This document shows positions 47,155 to 55,356 of a stretch of DNA of 64,000 bases, in pieces (the first letter of the stretch is position 1; each line of letters begins with the position of its first letter). Source of the DNA: Alphaproteobacteria bacterium. Lineage in GTDB: Bacteria; Pseudomonadota; Alphaproteobacteria; Micavibrionales; UBA2020. The position numbers and the translations under genes are program-made. The notes under the pieces were generated by a model. That model was not told where the DNA came from, did no database searches, and saw only the letters and a program-made list of their open reading frames with translations. The DNA lies in contig JAICWS010000001.1 in assembly GCA_025934695.1 (NCBI GenBank), positions 62,001 to 126,000 on the forward strand. The letters are read 5' to 3'.

Positions 47155-49341
47155 TCAGAACTTGATGACGCTCGCCACGTTCGAATAGCTGTCTGTCCAG
47201 GGCCGGGTGCCGGGCGGCGGGGCCTTGTCTTCCCACATCGGGCTGGACAGGTGCGCGAGGTCGGTGCCGGGCCTCGCCATGATCAGCCACGAGCTGGGCA
47301 GCAGAAACGGCGAGGAAATGCGGTCGTCGACCCAGTAGCGGTATTGCAGCCCGGCCGCGAGCGCGCCCGCAGCCAGCGTGTTTTCAAGCCGCACATAGCG
47401 GCTCGACAGGTTGAAGGCGAGGATGCCGCCGTCCGCGAGGTGGTCCAGATATAGCTTGATCGCCTCCTGCGAGATCAGGTGCACCGGCACCATGTCGGAA
47501 GAAAAAGCGTCCAGAATGATCATGTCGAATTTTTCGCCCGTCAGCTTCGCGAGCTCGAGCCGTCCGTCGCCCACCAGGATACGCGCCGGCGCGGCGCCCT
47601 GGCATTTCGACAGGAAGGTGAACTGGTTCTTCGCCATCTCGACGACGGCAGGGTCGAGTTCGAGGAACGTGAACTGGCTTTGCGGGTTCTGGTAGCAGGC
47701 GAGCGTCCCGGCGCCGAGGCCCATCACCGCGACCTTGCCGGGGCGGAAAGTCTTGAAGACGTCACCCAAGGGGCCCAGCATCGAGAAATAGGAGGTCGGA
47801 ATGGTCTCCAGCTTCGGTTCGTCGATGATCTGCGTGCTGTGGGTCGTCGTGCCGTGGCGGAACACGCGCATGCGGTAGATATGGCCGGGCGTGTAGGCGT
47901 CGCGGTCATAGACGCGGATGGCGCCATAGAAATTGCGCGTCATCAGCTTGACGTCGACCGGCGTGAAGAAGAATTGCGACGTGATATAGACGAAAGCACC
48001 CGCGATGATCGTCGCGCGCGGATGGAAGGTGACGAGCGCGAAGACGATCACCAGCAGGCCGTTGCGCAGGGCCGGCAGATCGACCGCTTTTTCCGCGAAG
48101 ACAGCGCCCAGCACCATGATCAGCCCGCCGAGGACGAAAAGCATGCCGTAGCGGAAAGAGAAGGGCGACTTGATGCGCGGGTTCATCAGGCACGAGGCCA
48201 GCAGGACGAGGGGGTATTCCGCCATGCGGTCGAAGACCAGCGGCGCGATAAAGGCGTTCAGCACGCCGCCGAGCGCGCCGCCCAAGGCGATCATCATGTA
48301 AAATTCAGGCAGCTGGCGCTCGTCGTCGAGCGGGCGCTCCTTCGACAGGCGCATATGGCAGACGAGAGAAACGATGGCGAAGGTGGCCAGGTGAATGCCC
48401 ATGGCGATGAAGGAAATCGGCATGAAGCCGTTGATGATCAGGCTCAGCGCGACCGACAGGGCGACCGCCGTCGGCTGGACCTTCTGGACGAGTTCCAGCG
48501 ACACGACCGGCTTGCGGCTGAAAGCGACGACGAATGTCAGCAGGTAAATCCCAAGCGGCAGCACCCAGACCATCGGCGCGGAAATCAGGTCGGTGATGAT
48601 GTGCGAGGTCACTCCCAGCATCAGGCTGGACGGGAAGAAGGCGAGCGCGGCCCAATGGAGCTTCTGCCGCCAGGCGATCGGCGGCGCTTTTCCTGTCGGC
48701 ATTACATATGCGCGCCGCTCCGGCAGGAACAGGCATGCCGACGACAGGAGGATCAGCGCGGCGTAGGCGCAGAGCCACAGTTGCGACTGCTGCTGCAGCG
48801 TCAGGTATGATTCAATGACGGTCGGGTAGATCAGCAAGCCTGTAAAACTGCCGAGGTTGCTGGCGGCGTACAGGAAATAGGGATCCTGCGCCTCCGTATG
48901 CAGCGTCGACGAAAACAGCCGCTGGATGGTGGAGGAGGTGGCCGAGATGGCGATGAACGGCACACCGATGCTGGCGGACAGCAGCCGGAACACCAGCCAG
49001 GCGTTGATCGGTCCTTCCGCGCTTTGCGGCAGGCCGACGGGCAGGAACAGGCTTCCCAGCAGCAGCGCGCCCAGGAACGCCATCCCGTGCGTGCGTGGCG
49101 AATAGCGCGACAGCCACCAGGCCAGCGCATAGCCGCCGAGCAGCATGATCTGGAAGAAGGCCATTGCGACGATCCAGCCGGCGGGCGTGCCGCCGACGAA
49201 GGGCAGCAGCATTTTGCCGATCATCGGCTGAACCATGAACATGGAGCCGGCGGAGATGAACAGGGTAATGGCGAACAGGAGAAGCGTTTGCGACTGGCGC
49301 GGAAGGGCCAGGGAAGGCCGGGAAACGTCCTCGGCCATCAT
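47155..49341 (-). CDS. Membrane-fused spermidine-synthase-like protein D
   Basis: 728-residue paralogue, first of the four after carA. Landmarks: SMFMVQPMIGKMLLPFVGGT, FIAISATSSTIQRLFSS, DPYFLYAASNLGSF; soluble half MGLGAGTLACYQNP, TFLELDPAVVEMA, VGDGRLELAKL, LDAFSSDMVPVHLI. The catalytic-type Asp of the DAFSSD motif is kept, while GGGDG is absent as in the paralogues. Its ATG overlaps the carA stop as ATGA, so these genes are now built into the carA transcript. Confidence 0.85.
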   Translation of the reverse strand: MMAEDVSRPSLALPRQSQTLLLFAITLFISAGSMFMVQPMIGKMLLPFVGGTPAGWIVAMAFFQIMLLGGYALAWWLSRYSPRTHGMAFLGALLLGSLFLPVGLPQSAEGPINAWLVFRLLSASIGVPFIAISATSSTIQRLFSSTLHTEAQDPYFLYAASNLGSFTGLLIYPTVIESYLTLQQQSQLWLCAYAALILLSSACLFLPERRAYVMPTGKAPPIAWRQKLHWAALAFFPSSLMLGVTSHIITDLISAPMVWVLPLGIYLLTFVVAFSRKPVVSLELVQKVQPTAVALSVALSLIINGFMPISFIAMGIHLATFAIVSLVCHMRLSKERPLDDERQLPEFYMMIALGGALGGVLNAFIAPLVFDRMAEYPLVLLASCLMNPRIKSPFSFRYGMLFVLGGLIMVLGAVFAEKAVDLPALRNGLLVIVFALVTFHPRATIIAGAFVYITSQFFFTPVDVKLMTRNFYGAIRVYDRDAYTPGHIYRMRVFRHGTTTHSTQIIDEPKLETIPTSYFSMLGPLGDVFKTFRPGKVAVMGLGAGTLACYQNPQSQFTFLELDPAVVEMAKNQFTFLSKCQGAAPARILVGDGRLELAKLTGEKFDMIILDAFSSDMVPVHLISQEAIKLYLDHLADGGILAFNLSSRYVRLENTLAAGALAAGLQYRYWVDDRISSPFLLPSSWLIMARPGTDLAHLSSPMWEDKAPPPGTRPWTDSYSNVASVIKF

Positions 49342-50510
49342 GCCGTTTTTCTCGCCTTGTCGCGGATCAGGCCGGCGAACTGCCCGAACAGGTAATGGCT
49401 GTCCTGCGGGCCAGGCGAGGCTTCAGGGTGGTATTGCACCGAGAACACCGGGCGGCCCTTGACGCTTAGGCCTTCGTTGGTGCTGTCGAAAAGGCTGACG
49501 TGCGTGACTTCCGCCGTGTCGGGAAGCGTGTCGGGGATGACGTGGAAGCCGTGGTTCTGGCTGGTGATCTCGACCTGGCCGTTGAGGAGGTTCTTCACCG
49601 GGTGGTTCGCGCCGCGGTGGCCGAAGGGCAGTTTTTCCGTCTTCGCGCCCAGCGCGATCGCCAGCATCTGGTGGCCGAGACAGATGCCGAAAATGGGCAA
49701 CCCTGTTTTCAGCAGCTTCTGGATCACCGGCACGGCGTAAACGCCGGTGGCCGCGGGATCGCCGGGGCCGTTCGACAGGAAGATGCCGTCAGGATCGAGC
49801 TCGAGGATTTTCTCGGCGGTGGTGTCGCAAGGAACAATGGTTAGGCGGAAGCCCTGCGCGGAGAGACAGCGCAGGATGTTGCGCTTGACGCCGTAATCCA
49901 CAACCACGACATGTTCGGCGGGGCGCACCATCGTATTATAATGTCCCGCTTGCTGGTTCCAGCCCGCTTCGCTCCAGGTATAAACGCTCTTGCACGACAC
50001 GGTTTTGGCGATGTCGAACCCGTTCATGTCGGGCAGGGTTTTGACTTTCGCTTTAAGATCCTCGGCGTCGATTTTGTGATCGGCCGGGAAATAGATGATG
50101 CCATTCTGCGAACCTTTGTCCCGCAGATGCTGGGTCAGCGCGCGCGTGTCGATGTTGCAGATGCCGGTCAGCCGGTGGTTCTTCAGCCATTCGTTGAAAT
50201 GCGACTGGGAACGGTAGTTGGCGGGCGAAGTAATGTCCGCGCGCAGGATAATTCCCTTGGCGAAGGGAAATTCCGCTTCCTGGTCGTACATGTTGGCACC
50301 GACGTTGCCGACATGCGGGAAGGTGAAGGTAATGATCTGCCCCGCGTAGGAGGGATCGGTCATGATTTCCTGGTATCCGGTCATCGAGGTATTGAAGCAA
50401 ACCTCTCCGCCGGTCATGCCCGGCGCGCCGATGCCCTTGCCCCAGAACACGCTGCCATCAGCCAGGATGAGGACCGCAGTCATGTCCGGCGGGTTTTGTT
50501 GTGAAAACAT
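49338..50510 (-). CDS. carA: Carbamoyl phosphate synthase small (glutaminase) subunit
   Basis: Supplies ammonia from glutamine to CarB. Class I glutamine amidotransferase: nucleophile Cys in FGICLGHQMLAIALG, His-Glu in QYHPEASPGPQDS. N-terminal CPSase domain with GEVCFNTSMTGYQEIMTDPS. The ATG at 50510 (MFSQQNPPDM) is chosen because AGGGAA lies five to ten bases before it; an internal ATG at 50483 (MTAVLILADG) lacks a ribosome-binding site. 390 residues. The stop overlaps the first SpeE-like gene. carB is on the same strand but 15 kb away. Divergent from yqeY. Confidence 0.96.
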   Translation of the reverse strand: MFSQQNPPDMTAVLILADGSVFWGKGIGAPGMTGGEVCFNTSMTGYQEIMTDPSYAGQIITFTFPHVGNVGANMYDQEAEFPFAKGIILRADITSPANYRSQSHFNEWLKNHRLTGICNIDTRALTQHLRDKGSQNGIIYFPADHKIDAEDLKAKVKTLPDMNGFDIAKTVSCKSVYTWSEAGWNQQAGHYNTMVRPAEHVVVVDYGVKRNILRCLSAQGFRLTIVPCDTTAEKILELDPDGIFLSNGPGDPAATGVYAVPVIQKLLKTGLPIFGICLGHQMLAIALGAKTEKLPFGHRGANHPVKNLLNGQVEITSQNHGFHVIPDTLPDTAEVTHVSLFDSTNEGLSVKGRPVFSVQYHPEASPGPQDSHYLFGQFAGLIRDKARKTA

Positions 50511-50618
50511 GCACTTCCCTGAAACTGAGTGTCTTTTTTGGCGTGTTGTAATTATAACCGCCTTGGAATAGCATACCAAGCAGTTTGTTGCCATATAGAA
50601 AATGACGAAGGAAAAGCA

Positions 50619-51077
50619 ATGCTACGCGAGAAATTCACCGAACAGCTCAAGCAGGCAATGCAGGCGAAGGATGAGATTACCGTCGCCACATTACGTCTAA
50701 TCATTGCCGCCATGAAGGATCGCGACATCGCCGCCCGCGCCAAGGGCAATTGGGACGGCATCAAAGACGATGAAATCATGTCGATGCTCTCATCGATGAT
50801 CAAGCAGCGTCAGGAATCCATTAAAATGTACGAAGCGGGCAACCGCCAGGACCTCGTCGACCGCGAAGCCGCCGAAATCCGCGTCATCGAAAGTTTCCTG
50901 CCCCGCCAGCTGTCCGAAACCGAGGTCAAAGCTATAATTGATCAGTCCATCAAGACGGTGAATGCCGCGGGCCTCAAGGATATGGGCAAAGTGATGGCGG
51001 AGATGAAAGCCAAATATGCCGGCCAGCTCGACTTTTCCAAGGCGAGCGGCTGGGTGAAAGAACGCCTCGCGGGTTGA
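50619..51077 (+). CDS. yqeY: GatB/YqeY domain protein
   Basis: 152-residue stand-alone YqeY domain, related to the tRNA-binding tail of GatB, the amidotransferase subunit that makes Gln-tRNA and Asn-tRNA. Landmarks: MLREKFTEQLKQAMQAKDEI, TLRLIIAAMKDRDIA, KQRQESIKMYEAGNRQDLVD, LPRQLSETEV and DMGKVMAEMKAKYAGQLDF. Its exact role is not established. The ATG at 50619 has GGAAAA just before it. Divergent from carA across a 108-base gap that must hold both promoters; carA beside yqeY is a familiar alphaproteobacterial layout. Confidence 0.92.
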   Translation: MLREKFTEQLKQAMQAKDEITVATLRLIIAAMKDRDIAARAKGNWDGIKDDEIMSMLSSMIKQRQESIKMYEAGNRQDLVDREAAEIRVIESFLPRQLSETEVKAIIDQSIKTVNAAGLKDMGKVMAEMKAKYAGQLDFSKASGWVKERLAG

Positions 51078-51081
51078 AAAC

Positions 51082-51909
51082 ATGGAAAAAAAGCTACGCC
51101 AGCCGGAACCTGTTACGCCTCAAGCGAAGCCGCCTGTCGCGCCGGCGCAGACGCAGCATCCCGATTTCATCGTCCTCGATTCAGTCTATGGCAGGTTCAT
51201 CGTCAACCGCTATTGCGCGGGCCATGCTCAGTCTCTGGTCAGCACCGGCAAAACGCATATCGAGGCCGAACTGAACAATATCCGCGCGATACTGAAGACG
51301 CTTCCCAATGACTGCCTGATCGTCGACGGAGGCGCGAATATCGGTTTTGTCGCCGTGCCTGCGGCCCTCGCCGTGCGCGAAAAACGCGGCATCATCCATG
51401 CTTTCGAGCCGCAGCGGATGATGGCCAACGCGCTGTGCGGGACCATTGCGCTGAACAGCTTCGACAATATATATGTGCACAATTGCGCCTTGGGTTCTGC
51501 GCCCGGACGCCTCTTTCTGCCCAAGATCGACTACGGCAAGCCCGCCGATTTCGGCATGGTCTCGCTCTCCGAAAAGCAGCAGGGTGAAGGCGTCGACGTT
51601 GTCACCCTCGACAGCCGCGACCTGCCGCGCTGCGATTTCTTCAAGCTCGACGTGGAAGGTTTCGAAGTCCCGGCCTTGCTGGGCGCGCGCAAAACCATCG
51701 AGAAATTCGAACCCTGGTGCTGGATCGAATACTGGATGACGGGCCAGGAAAATATCATGAAGTGTTTCAGCGGCCTGAAGTATCGCTTCTTCCAGATGGA
51801 CAAGCTGAATATGCTGTGCGCGCCTGAATCACGCCTCAAGGGCAGCGATATCAGCACCAATGCGCCGGAGATCGGCGTTTCAATCGCGCCGGCCGTTCCT
51901 AAAGATTAA
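51082..51909 (+). CDS. FkbM-family SAM-dependent methyltransferase
   Basis: 275 residues. SAM-binding motif I VDGGANIGFVAVPAAL near residue 75, motif II IIHAFEPQRMMANALCGTIA, and the FkbM hallmark DFFKLDVEGFEVPALLGARK near residue 190. FkbM enzymes O-methylate sugars or polyketides; many sit with polysaccharide genes. The N-terminal 27 residues are Pro/Gln/Lys-rich and probably disordered. Starts four bases after yqeY, so co-transcribed. Its 3' end overlaps a small convergent gene by 11 bases. Confidence 0.88.
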   Translation: MEKKLRQPEPVTPQAKPPVAPAQTQHPDFIVLDSVYGRFIVNRYCAGHAQSLVSTGKTHIEAELNNIRAILKTLPNDCLIVDGGANIGFVAVPAALAVREKRGIIHAFEPQRMMANALCGTIALNSFDNIYVHNCALGSAPGRLFLPKIDYGKPADFGMVSLSEKQQGEGVDVVTLDSRDLPRCDFFKLDVEGFEVPALLGARKTIEKFEPWCWIEYWMTGQENIMKCFSGLKYRFFQMDKLNMLCAPESRLKGSDISTNAPEIGVSIAPAVPKD

Positions 51910-52180
51910 GTCCGCCCCTGTTCGGGCCCGCCGGACGATTGTCCGCCACGCCGTGCGGCGCTTCCTTGTCGTTGCCCGTAAAAACCGTCATGCTGACGCC
52001 GCCGCCGATGCCGAAGACCAATTGGCCATCGGCGTCTTTCGCGACAAGCCGCTGATCGCCGCGCAGGATCGACCGGGCGCGGTCAGCGCGGCCCGTTGCA
52101 TAAGCGAATGCGGCCTTCAGGAAGACCGGGAAACTGGGCTGGGTCTGCTCAAGCGTCACGCTGTGAATTTTGCGGTCCAT
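51899..52180 (-). CDS. Small hypothetical protein, 93 aa
   Basis: Unrecognised. Start ATG at 52180 (MDRKIHSVTL) with GGAGC just before it; a longer frame from 52204 is less likely. Third codon positions are strongly G/C, as in true genes of this window. Residues about 15-45 look helical (FPVFLKAAFAYATGRADRAR), followed by a strand-rich part (GQLVFGIGGGVSMTVF) and a Gly/Pro/Asn-rich tail. Convergent with the FkbM gene and divergent from the ankyrin genes. Confidence 0.5.
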   Translation of the reverse strand: MDRKIHSVTLEQTQPSFPVFLKAAFAYATGRADRARSILRGDQRLVAKDADGQLVFGIGGGVSMTVFTGNDKEAPHGVADNRPAGPNRGGLNL

Positions 52181-52272
52181 GGATGCTCCGTTCGCTCTTT
52201 TCAAAAGGAATGGCCGGGTTATACAGGCAATTTCTATGTTATGTCAATGCGTTGCTAGATTTGACATAATAA

Positions 52273-52301
52273 TTGACATATCCTCTTAATTATTATAGAT
52301 T
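52273..52301 (+). promoter_or_regulatory. Sigma-70-like promoter of the ankyrin genes
   Basis: TTGACA (52273-52278), a perfect -35 box, with TAGATT (52296-52301) 17 bases later as a four-of-six -10 box. A second TTGACA at 52261-52266 forms a direct repeat TTGACATA-N4-TTGACATA with the first. The 123-base gap is strongly AT-rich compared with flanking genes. Transcription would start near 52308, about 20 bases before the first ankyrin gene. Confidence 0.5.
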
Positions 52302-52327
52302 ATTTCCAGTTTAACCGGGCGGAACAG

Positions 52328-53737
52328 ATGTCGGCAGGCGGCGATTTCAATGAAGCGAGTATGACACCGGCGGGATTGCTCGAGGCGGTTTCGACCGGCA
52401 ATTTTCGTTTCGTACGCGCCGCGCTGAAAGCGGGCATTTCCGCGAACGTCCGGGACGAGGCCGGATGCACGCCGCTAATGCGCGCAGCCGTGCGCGGCAA
52501 CGTGCCGATCGCGTCACTACTGCTCGGTTACGGCGCCGAAGTGAACGTCGCCAACGATGCCGGAGACACGCCTTTGCAATACAGCGTCAATGCCTGCAGC
52601 GCGGATATGCAGGATTTGCTGCTGTTATCGGGCGCCGATCCGCTCGCTGCCGGAAGCCCTCGCCATGGCGCCATGCTGGCGGCACGCGCCGCCGCCCGGG
52701 GCGTCACGCCGGCGCTTTCTGCGTTGCTCGGAAACGGCGTGAGTCCGGACGCGCAGGAGGACAAGATGCCGCTGCTGACCCTCGCCGCGGCGGGCGGTCA
52801 TGCCGAAACGGTAGCCGCACTGTTGAAAGCGGGCACCAATGTTCACCAATACGACAAGAACGGCCAGTCGGCGCTACGCGCGGCGATGAAGGCCGGCAGT
52901 CTTGAGTGCGTAAACCTTCTCCTGGATGCCGGGGCCGACCCACACATGCGCTCGAATATCCCCGACGAGCGCACCGACGATTACCATTTTTCACGTGACT
53001 GCAAGCCCGAGATTGCAGCTGCGGTCGACAAGGCCTACCAGAAATTCCTCCTGATCCATGCGTCGCTCGACGGCGACGCGGCGAAGGTCGCAGAGCTCAT
53101 CGGCAAAGGCGAGCCCGTCGATACATTTACTTTCGACGGCGTCACCGCGCTCACCTGCGCCTGCAACCAGAAGCATCCCGGGGTCGTCAAGCTGCTGCTC
53201 GAGGCCGGCGCAAATCCCAATCTGGCGACGCGCGAGGGAAGGGAGCCGCTTTACCTGTCGATGAACAAAGGAGATACCGAGGCCGTCGCGCTGCTTCTGA
53301 AAGCTGGGGCCGTTCCCAGTCCCATCGCGCTGCATTCCGCGGTCGGACGTAAACAGGCCGGGATCGCCAAGGCGTTGCTCGACCATGGCGCCGATCCGCA
53401 TGTTACAGCGCGCGAGACGAAATATTTTCCCGAGCCTGCCGATTTCAATATCACCCAGATGGGCGTCCAGCCCGACGATTACCCGCTTCATTCGGCGATC
53501 CGGAACGGCGACGCGGAGACCGTCGCCGTGCTGACGAAGGCGGGAGCGAGAACGACGATTGCCAACGCGGCGGGAGAAACGCCTGTCACACTCGCGAAGG
53601 ATCTCGGCAACGAGGCGGTAAGGGACCTGGTCATGGAGCGTTACGCGCAGGAGATCGACGGCATCGCGGACAGCGCCATTCGCCTGGGCCAGGAGACGGC
53701 GCCGATGAAGAAAATTAAATTCAAGGCGGGGCCCTGA
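52328..53737 (+). CDS. Ankyrin-repeat protein 1, 469 aa
   Basis: About ten ankyrin repeats in two blocks (residues about 12-225 and 250-430), with typical TPLMRAAVRGNVPIASLLLG and ALTCACNQKHPGVVKLLLEA helices. A non-repeat insert (SRDCKPEIAAAVDKAYQKFL) separates the blocks. The end carries a short basic tail (SAIRLGQETAPMKKIKFKAG) that recurs in the next protein. No signal peptide, so cytoplasmic or exported by an unrecognised route. Ankyrin stacks bind proteins; the partner is unknown. Overlaps the next ankyrin gene by one base (TGATG). Confidence 0.88.
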   Translation: MSAGGDFNEASMTPAGLLEAVSTGNFRFVRAALKAGISANVRDEAGCTPLMRAAVRGNVPIASLLLGYGAEVNVANDAGDTPLQYSVNACSADMQDLLLLSGADPLAAGSPRHGAMLAARAAARGVTPALSALLGNGVSPDAQEDKMPLLTLAAAGGHAETVAALLKAGTNVHQYDKNGQSALRAAMKAGSLECVNLLLDAGADPHMRSNIPDERTDDYHFSRDCKPEIAAAVDKAYQKFLLIHASLDGDAAKVAELIGKGEPVDTFTFDGVTALTCACNQKHPGVVKLLLEAGANPNLATREGREPLYLSMNKGDTEAVALLLKAGAVPSPIALHSAVGRKQAGIAKALLDHGADPHVTARETKYFPEPADFNITQMGVQPDDYPLHSAIRNGDAETVAVLTKAGARTTIANAAGETPVTLAKDLGNEAVRDLVMERYAQEIDGIADSAIRLGQETAPMKKIKFKAGP

Positions 53738-54969
53738 TGTCGCTGTCGGATGATTTTGCGGACGCAGGCGGCTTCGTAGACTACACGCTTGAAGAGGCTG
53801 TGAATGCGCTCTTTGACGCTATCAATATGGATGACCGCCAGGTCGTGGGCGCCCTGATCGAGGCGGGCGTGCCCGTCGACGCGCGCAACGAATTCGGCGA
53901 TACGCCGCTGATCCTCGCGGTTCATCGCGGACGCTACGAGATGGCGCAGTTCCTCCTCGACATGAAGGCCGATCCCAACGCTAAGAACGCGGAAGGCTTC
54001 ACTCCGCTGTTCTACGGCGTCCGCCAAAACCTAGGCATGCTCGACCTGCTGTTTGCGCATGGCGCCGCTTACCCTGAAGGCAAAGCCCCTGCTATCGCCG
54101 CGCGCCTGACAGAAGCCACCTTCGCAGGCTATGACCGCGTGGTCGAGGCGGCGCTGGCCGCGGGCGCGGATCCAAATACAGTCGCGCCCAATTGCGACGA
54201 CGCGTGCCTCCTGCACCTCGCTGCCCAAAACGGAAATCCCCGGATGGTGAAAGCGCTGATTGCGGCGGGAGCCGAAGTTAACATGCTGGATAAGAACCAG
54301 CGCTCCGTCTTGAGGGCGGCGTTGCGGGGCGGAAACCTGGAATGCGTGACGGCCATTCTCGAAGCGGGCGCCGACACGCGCAACCGGAGCTTGGACCAAA
54401 AGAGCGGCCGCACGATTTCCGATGAAAGCGCATCGGTCGATTGCGATTTTGACATCGCCCGCGCCGTCACCCAGGCGGCGATGAAATTCAATCTGCTGGA
54501 CGCAGCCGCAAGCGGTGCTGCCAAGGAAGTGCAGATGTTGCTGGAAGCTGGTGTTTCGCCGGACGCGAAGCTCGACGAGGACGGAAACACCGCCTTGTAC
54601 CGGGCTTGCGCAAAGGGACATGCTGACGTGGCCAAGGCTCTTCTAGAACATGGCGCTAACGTCCACTTTCGTCCCAAAGACAAGCCCAGCGCCTTATTCA
54701 TGGCCGCCCTGAGTGGTTCTGCGGAGTGCGTGCGCGTTCTTGGCGAGGCGGGTGCGAATGTCTTGGCCCAAGAGCCTGGCGGCGCCAGCGTTGTAAATAT
54801 GGTGGAACAGGCGCCGGCAGCCGGCGTCTCGGCGGAGATGAGCATCGTCGTCCGCATCCTCAAGGCTGCGGAAGTCGAAAAGATGGCGCAGAACGCGATC
54901 CGCCTCGACGGGACCGTCCCCCCGATGACAAAACTGCGCTTCCGGCTGCGCCAGCCGTCGGGAGTTTGA
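53737..54969 (+). CDS. Ankyrin-repeat protein 2, 410 aa
   Basis: Paralogue of the preceding protein with about nine ankyrin repeats (for example TPLILAVHRGRYEMAQFLLD and TALYRACAKGHADVAKALLE). The same mid-protein insert is present (DCDFDIARAVTQAAMKFNLL) and the same basic tail (NAIRLDGTVPPMTKLRFRLR), so both are conserved design elements rather than chance. The N-terminal 15 residues are acidic. The stop abuts the start of the third ankyrin gene. A tandem duplication origin is inferred. Confidence 0.88.
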   Translation: MSLSDDFADAGGFVDYTLEEAVNALFDAINMDDRQVVGALIEAGVPVDARNEFGDTPLILAVHRGRYEMAQFLLDMKADPNAKNAEGFTPLFYGVRQNLGMLDLLFAHGAAYPEGKAPAIAARLTEATFAGYDRVVEAALAAGADPNTVAPNCDDACLLHLAAQNGNPRMVKALIAAGAEVNMLDKNQRSVLRAALRGGNLECVTAILEAGADTRNRSLDQKSGRTISDESASVDCDFDIARAVTQAAMKFNLLDAAASGAAKEVQMLLEAGVSPDAKLDEDGNTALYRACAKGHADVAKALLEHGANVHFRPKDKPSALFMAALSGSAECVRVLGEAGANVLAQEPGGASVVNMVEQAPAAGVSAEMSIVVRILKAAEVEKMAQNAIRLDGTVPPMTKLRFRLRQPSGV

Positions 54970-55356
54970 ATGAAAGACAATGTCCAGAAGACGTTCTTCG
55001 CCGCCATCGTCCTCGGCCATATCGACGAGGTGAGGGGCGTTTTGCCTGGCCATCCCGATGCCATCTCATGGATCTCCCCGGCGGGATATCCACCTCTGCA
55101 CATGGCAATCCTTGAGCATCAACCGCAGATCGCCGTCCTTCTCGTGGAGTACGGCGCCGGACTGGAACAGAAGGCGCATGGCGAAACCGCGTCGACGCTT
55201 GCAGCGCGGAAAGGCATGCTGGAAATGCTGCACGACGCGGCAGCGCGTGTGGAGCAACGCGGTTCGGACGCCGTCGCGGCCTGCCATGCGGGACTGAATC
55301 AGCCCGTCAGCGTCCCGCGCAAGCCGCTGTCGTTGAAGCGCAGGCCCTTGGTTTAG
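54970..55356 (+). CDS. Short ankyrin-repeat protein 3, 128 aa
   Basis: Two to three ankyrin repeats ([60 protein letters not shown]) and a basic C-terminal tail ([15 protein letters not shown]) that resembles, more weakly, the tails of the two larger neighbours. It begins directly after the stop of ankyrin gene 2, and its stop overlaps the convergent trmFO by four bases. It could be a truncated paralogue, but its frame and tail are intact. Confidence 0.82.
   Translation: MKDNVQKTFFAAIVLGHIDEVRGVLPGHPDAISWISPAGYPPLHMAILEHQPQIAVLLVEYGAGLEQKAHGETASTLAARKGMLEMLHDAAARVEQRGSDAVAACHAGLNQPVSVPRKPLSLKRRPLV

Noticed and set aside
40470-49341. Naming the four SpeE-like genes speE
   Set aside because: The polyamine-binding GGGDG signature is absent and a large membrane half is fused; ordinary spermidine synthesis is not supported.
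50483-50510. Internal ATG of carA (MTAVLILADG) as start
   Set aside because: Family homology begins about here, but the upstream ATG at 50510 has a good AGGGAA site and the internal one has none. The difference is nine codons and could be wrong.
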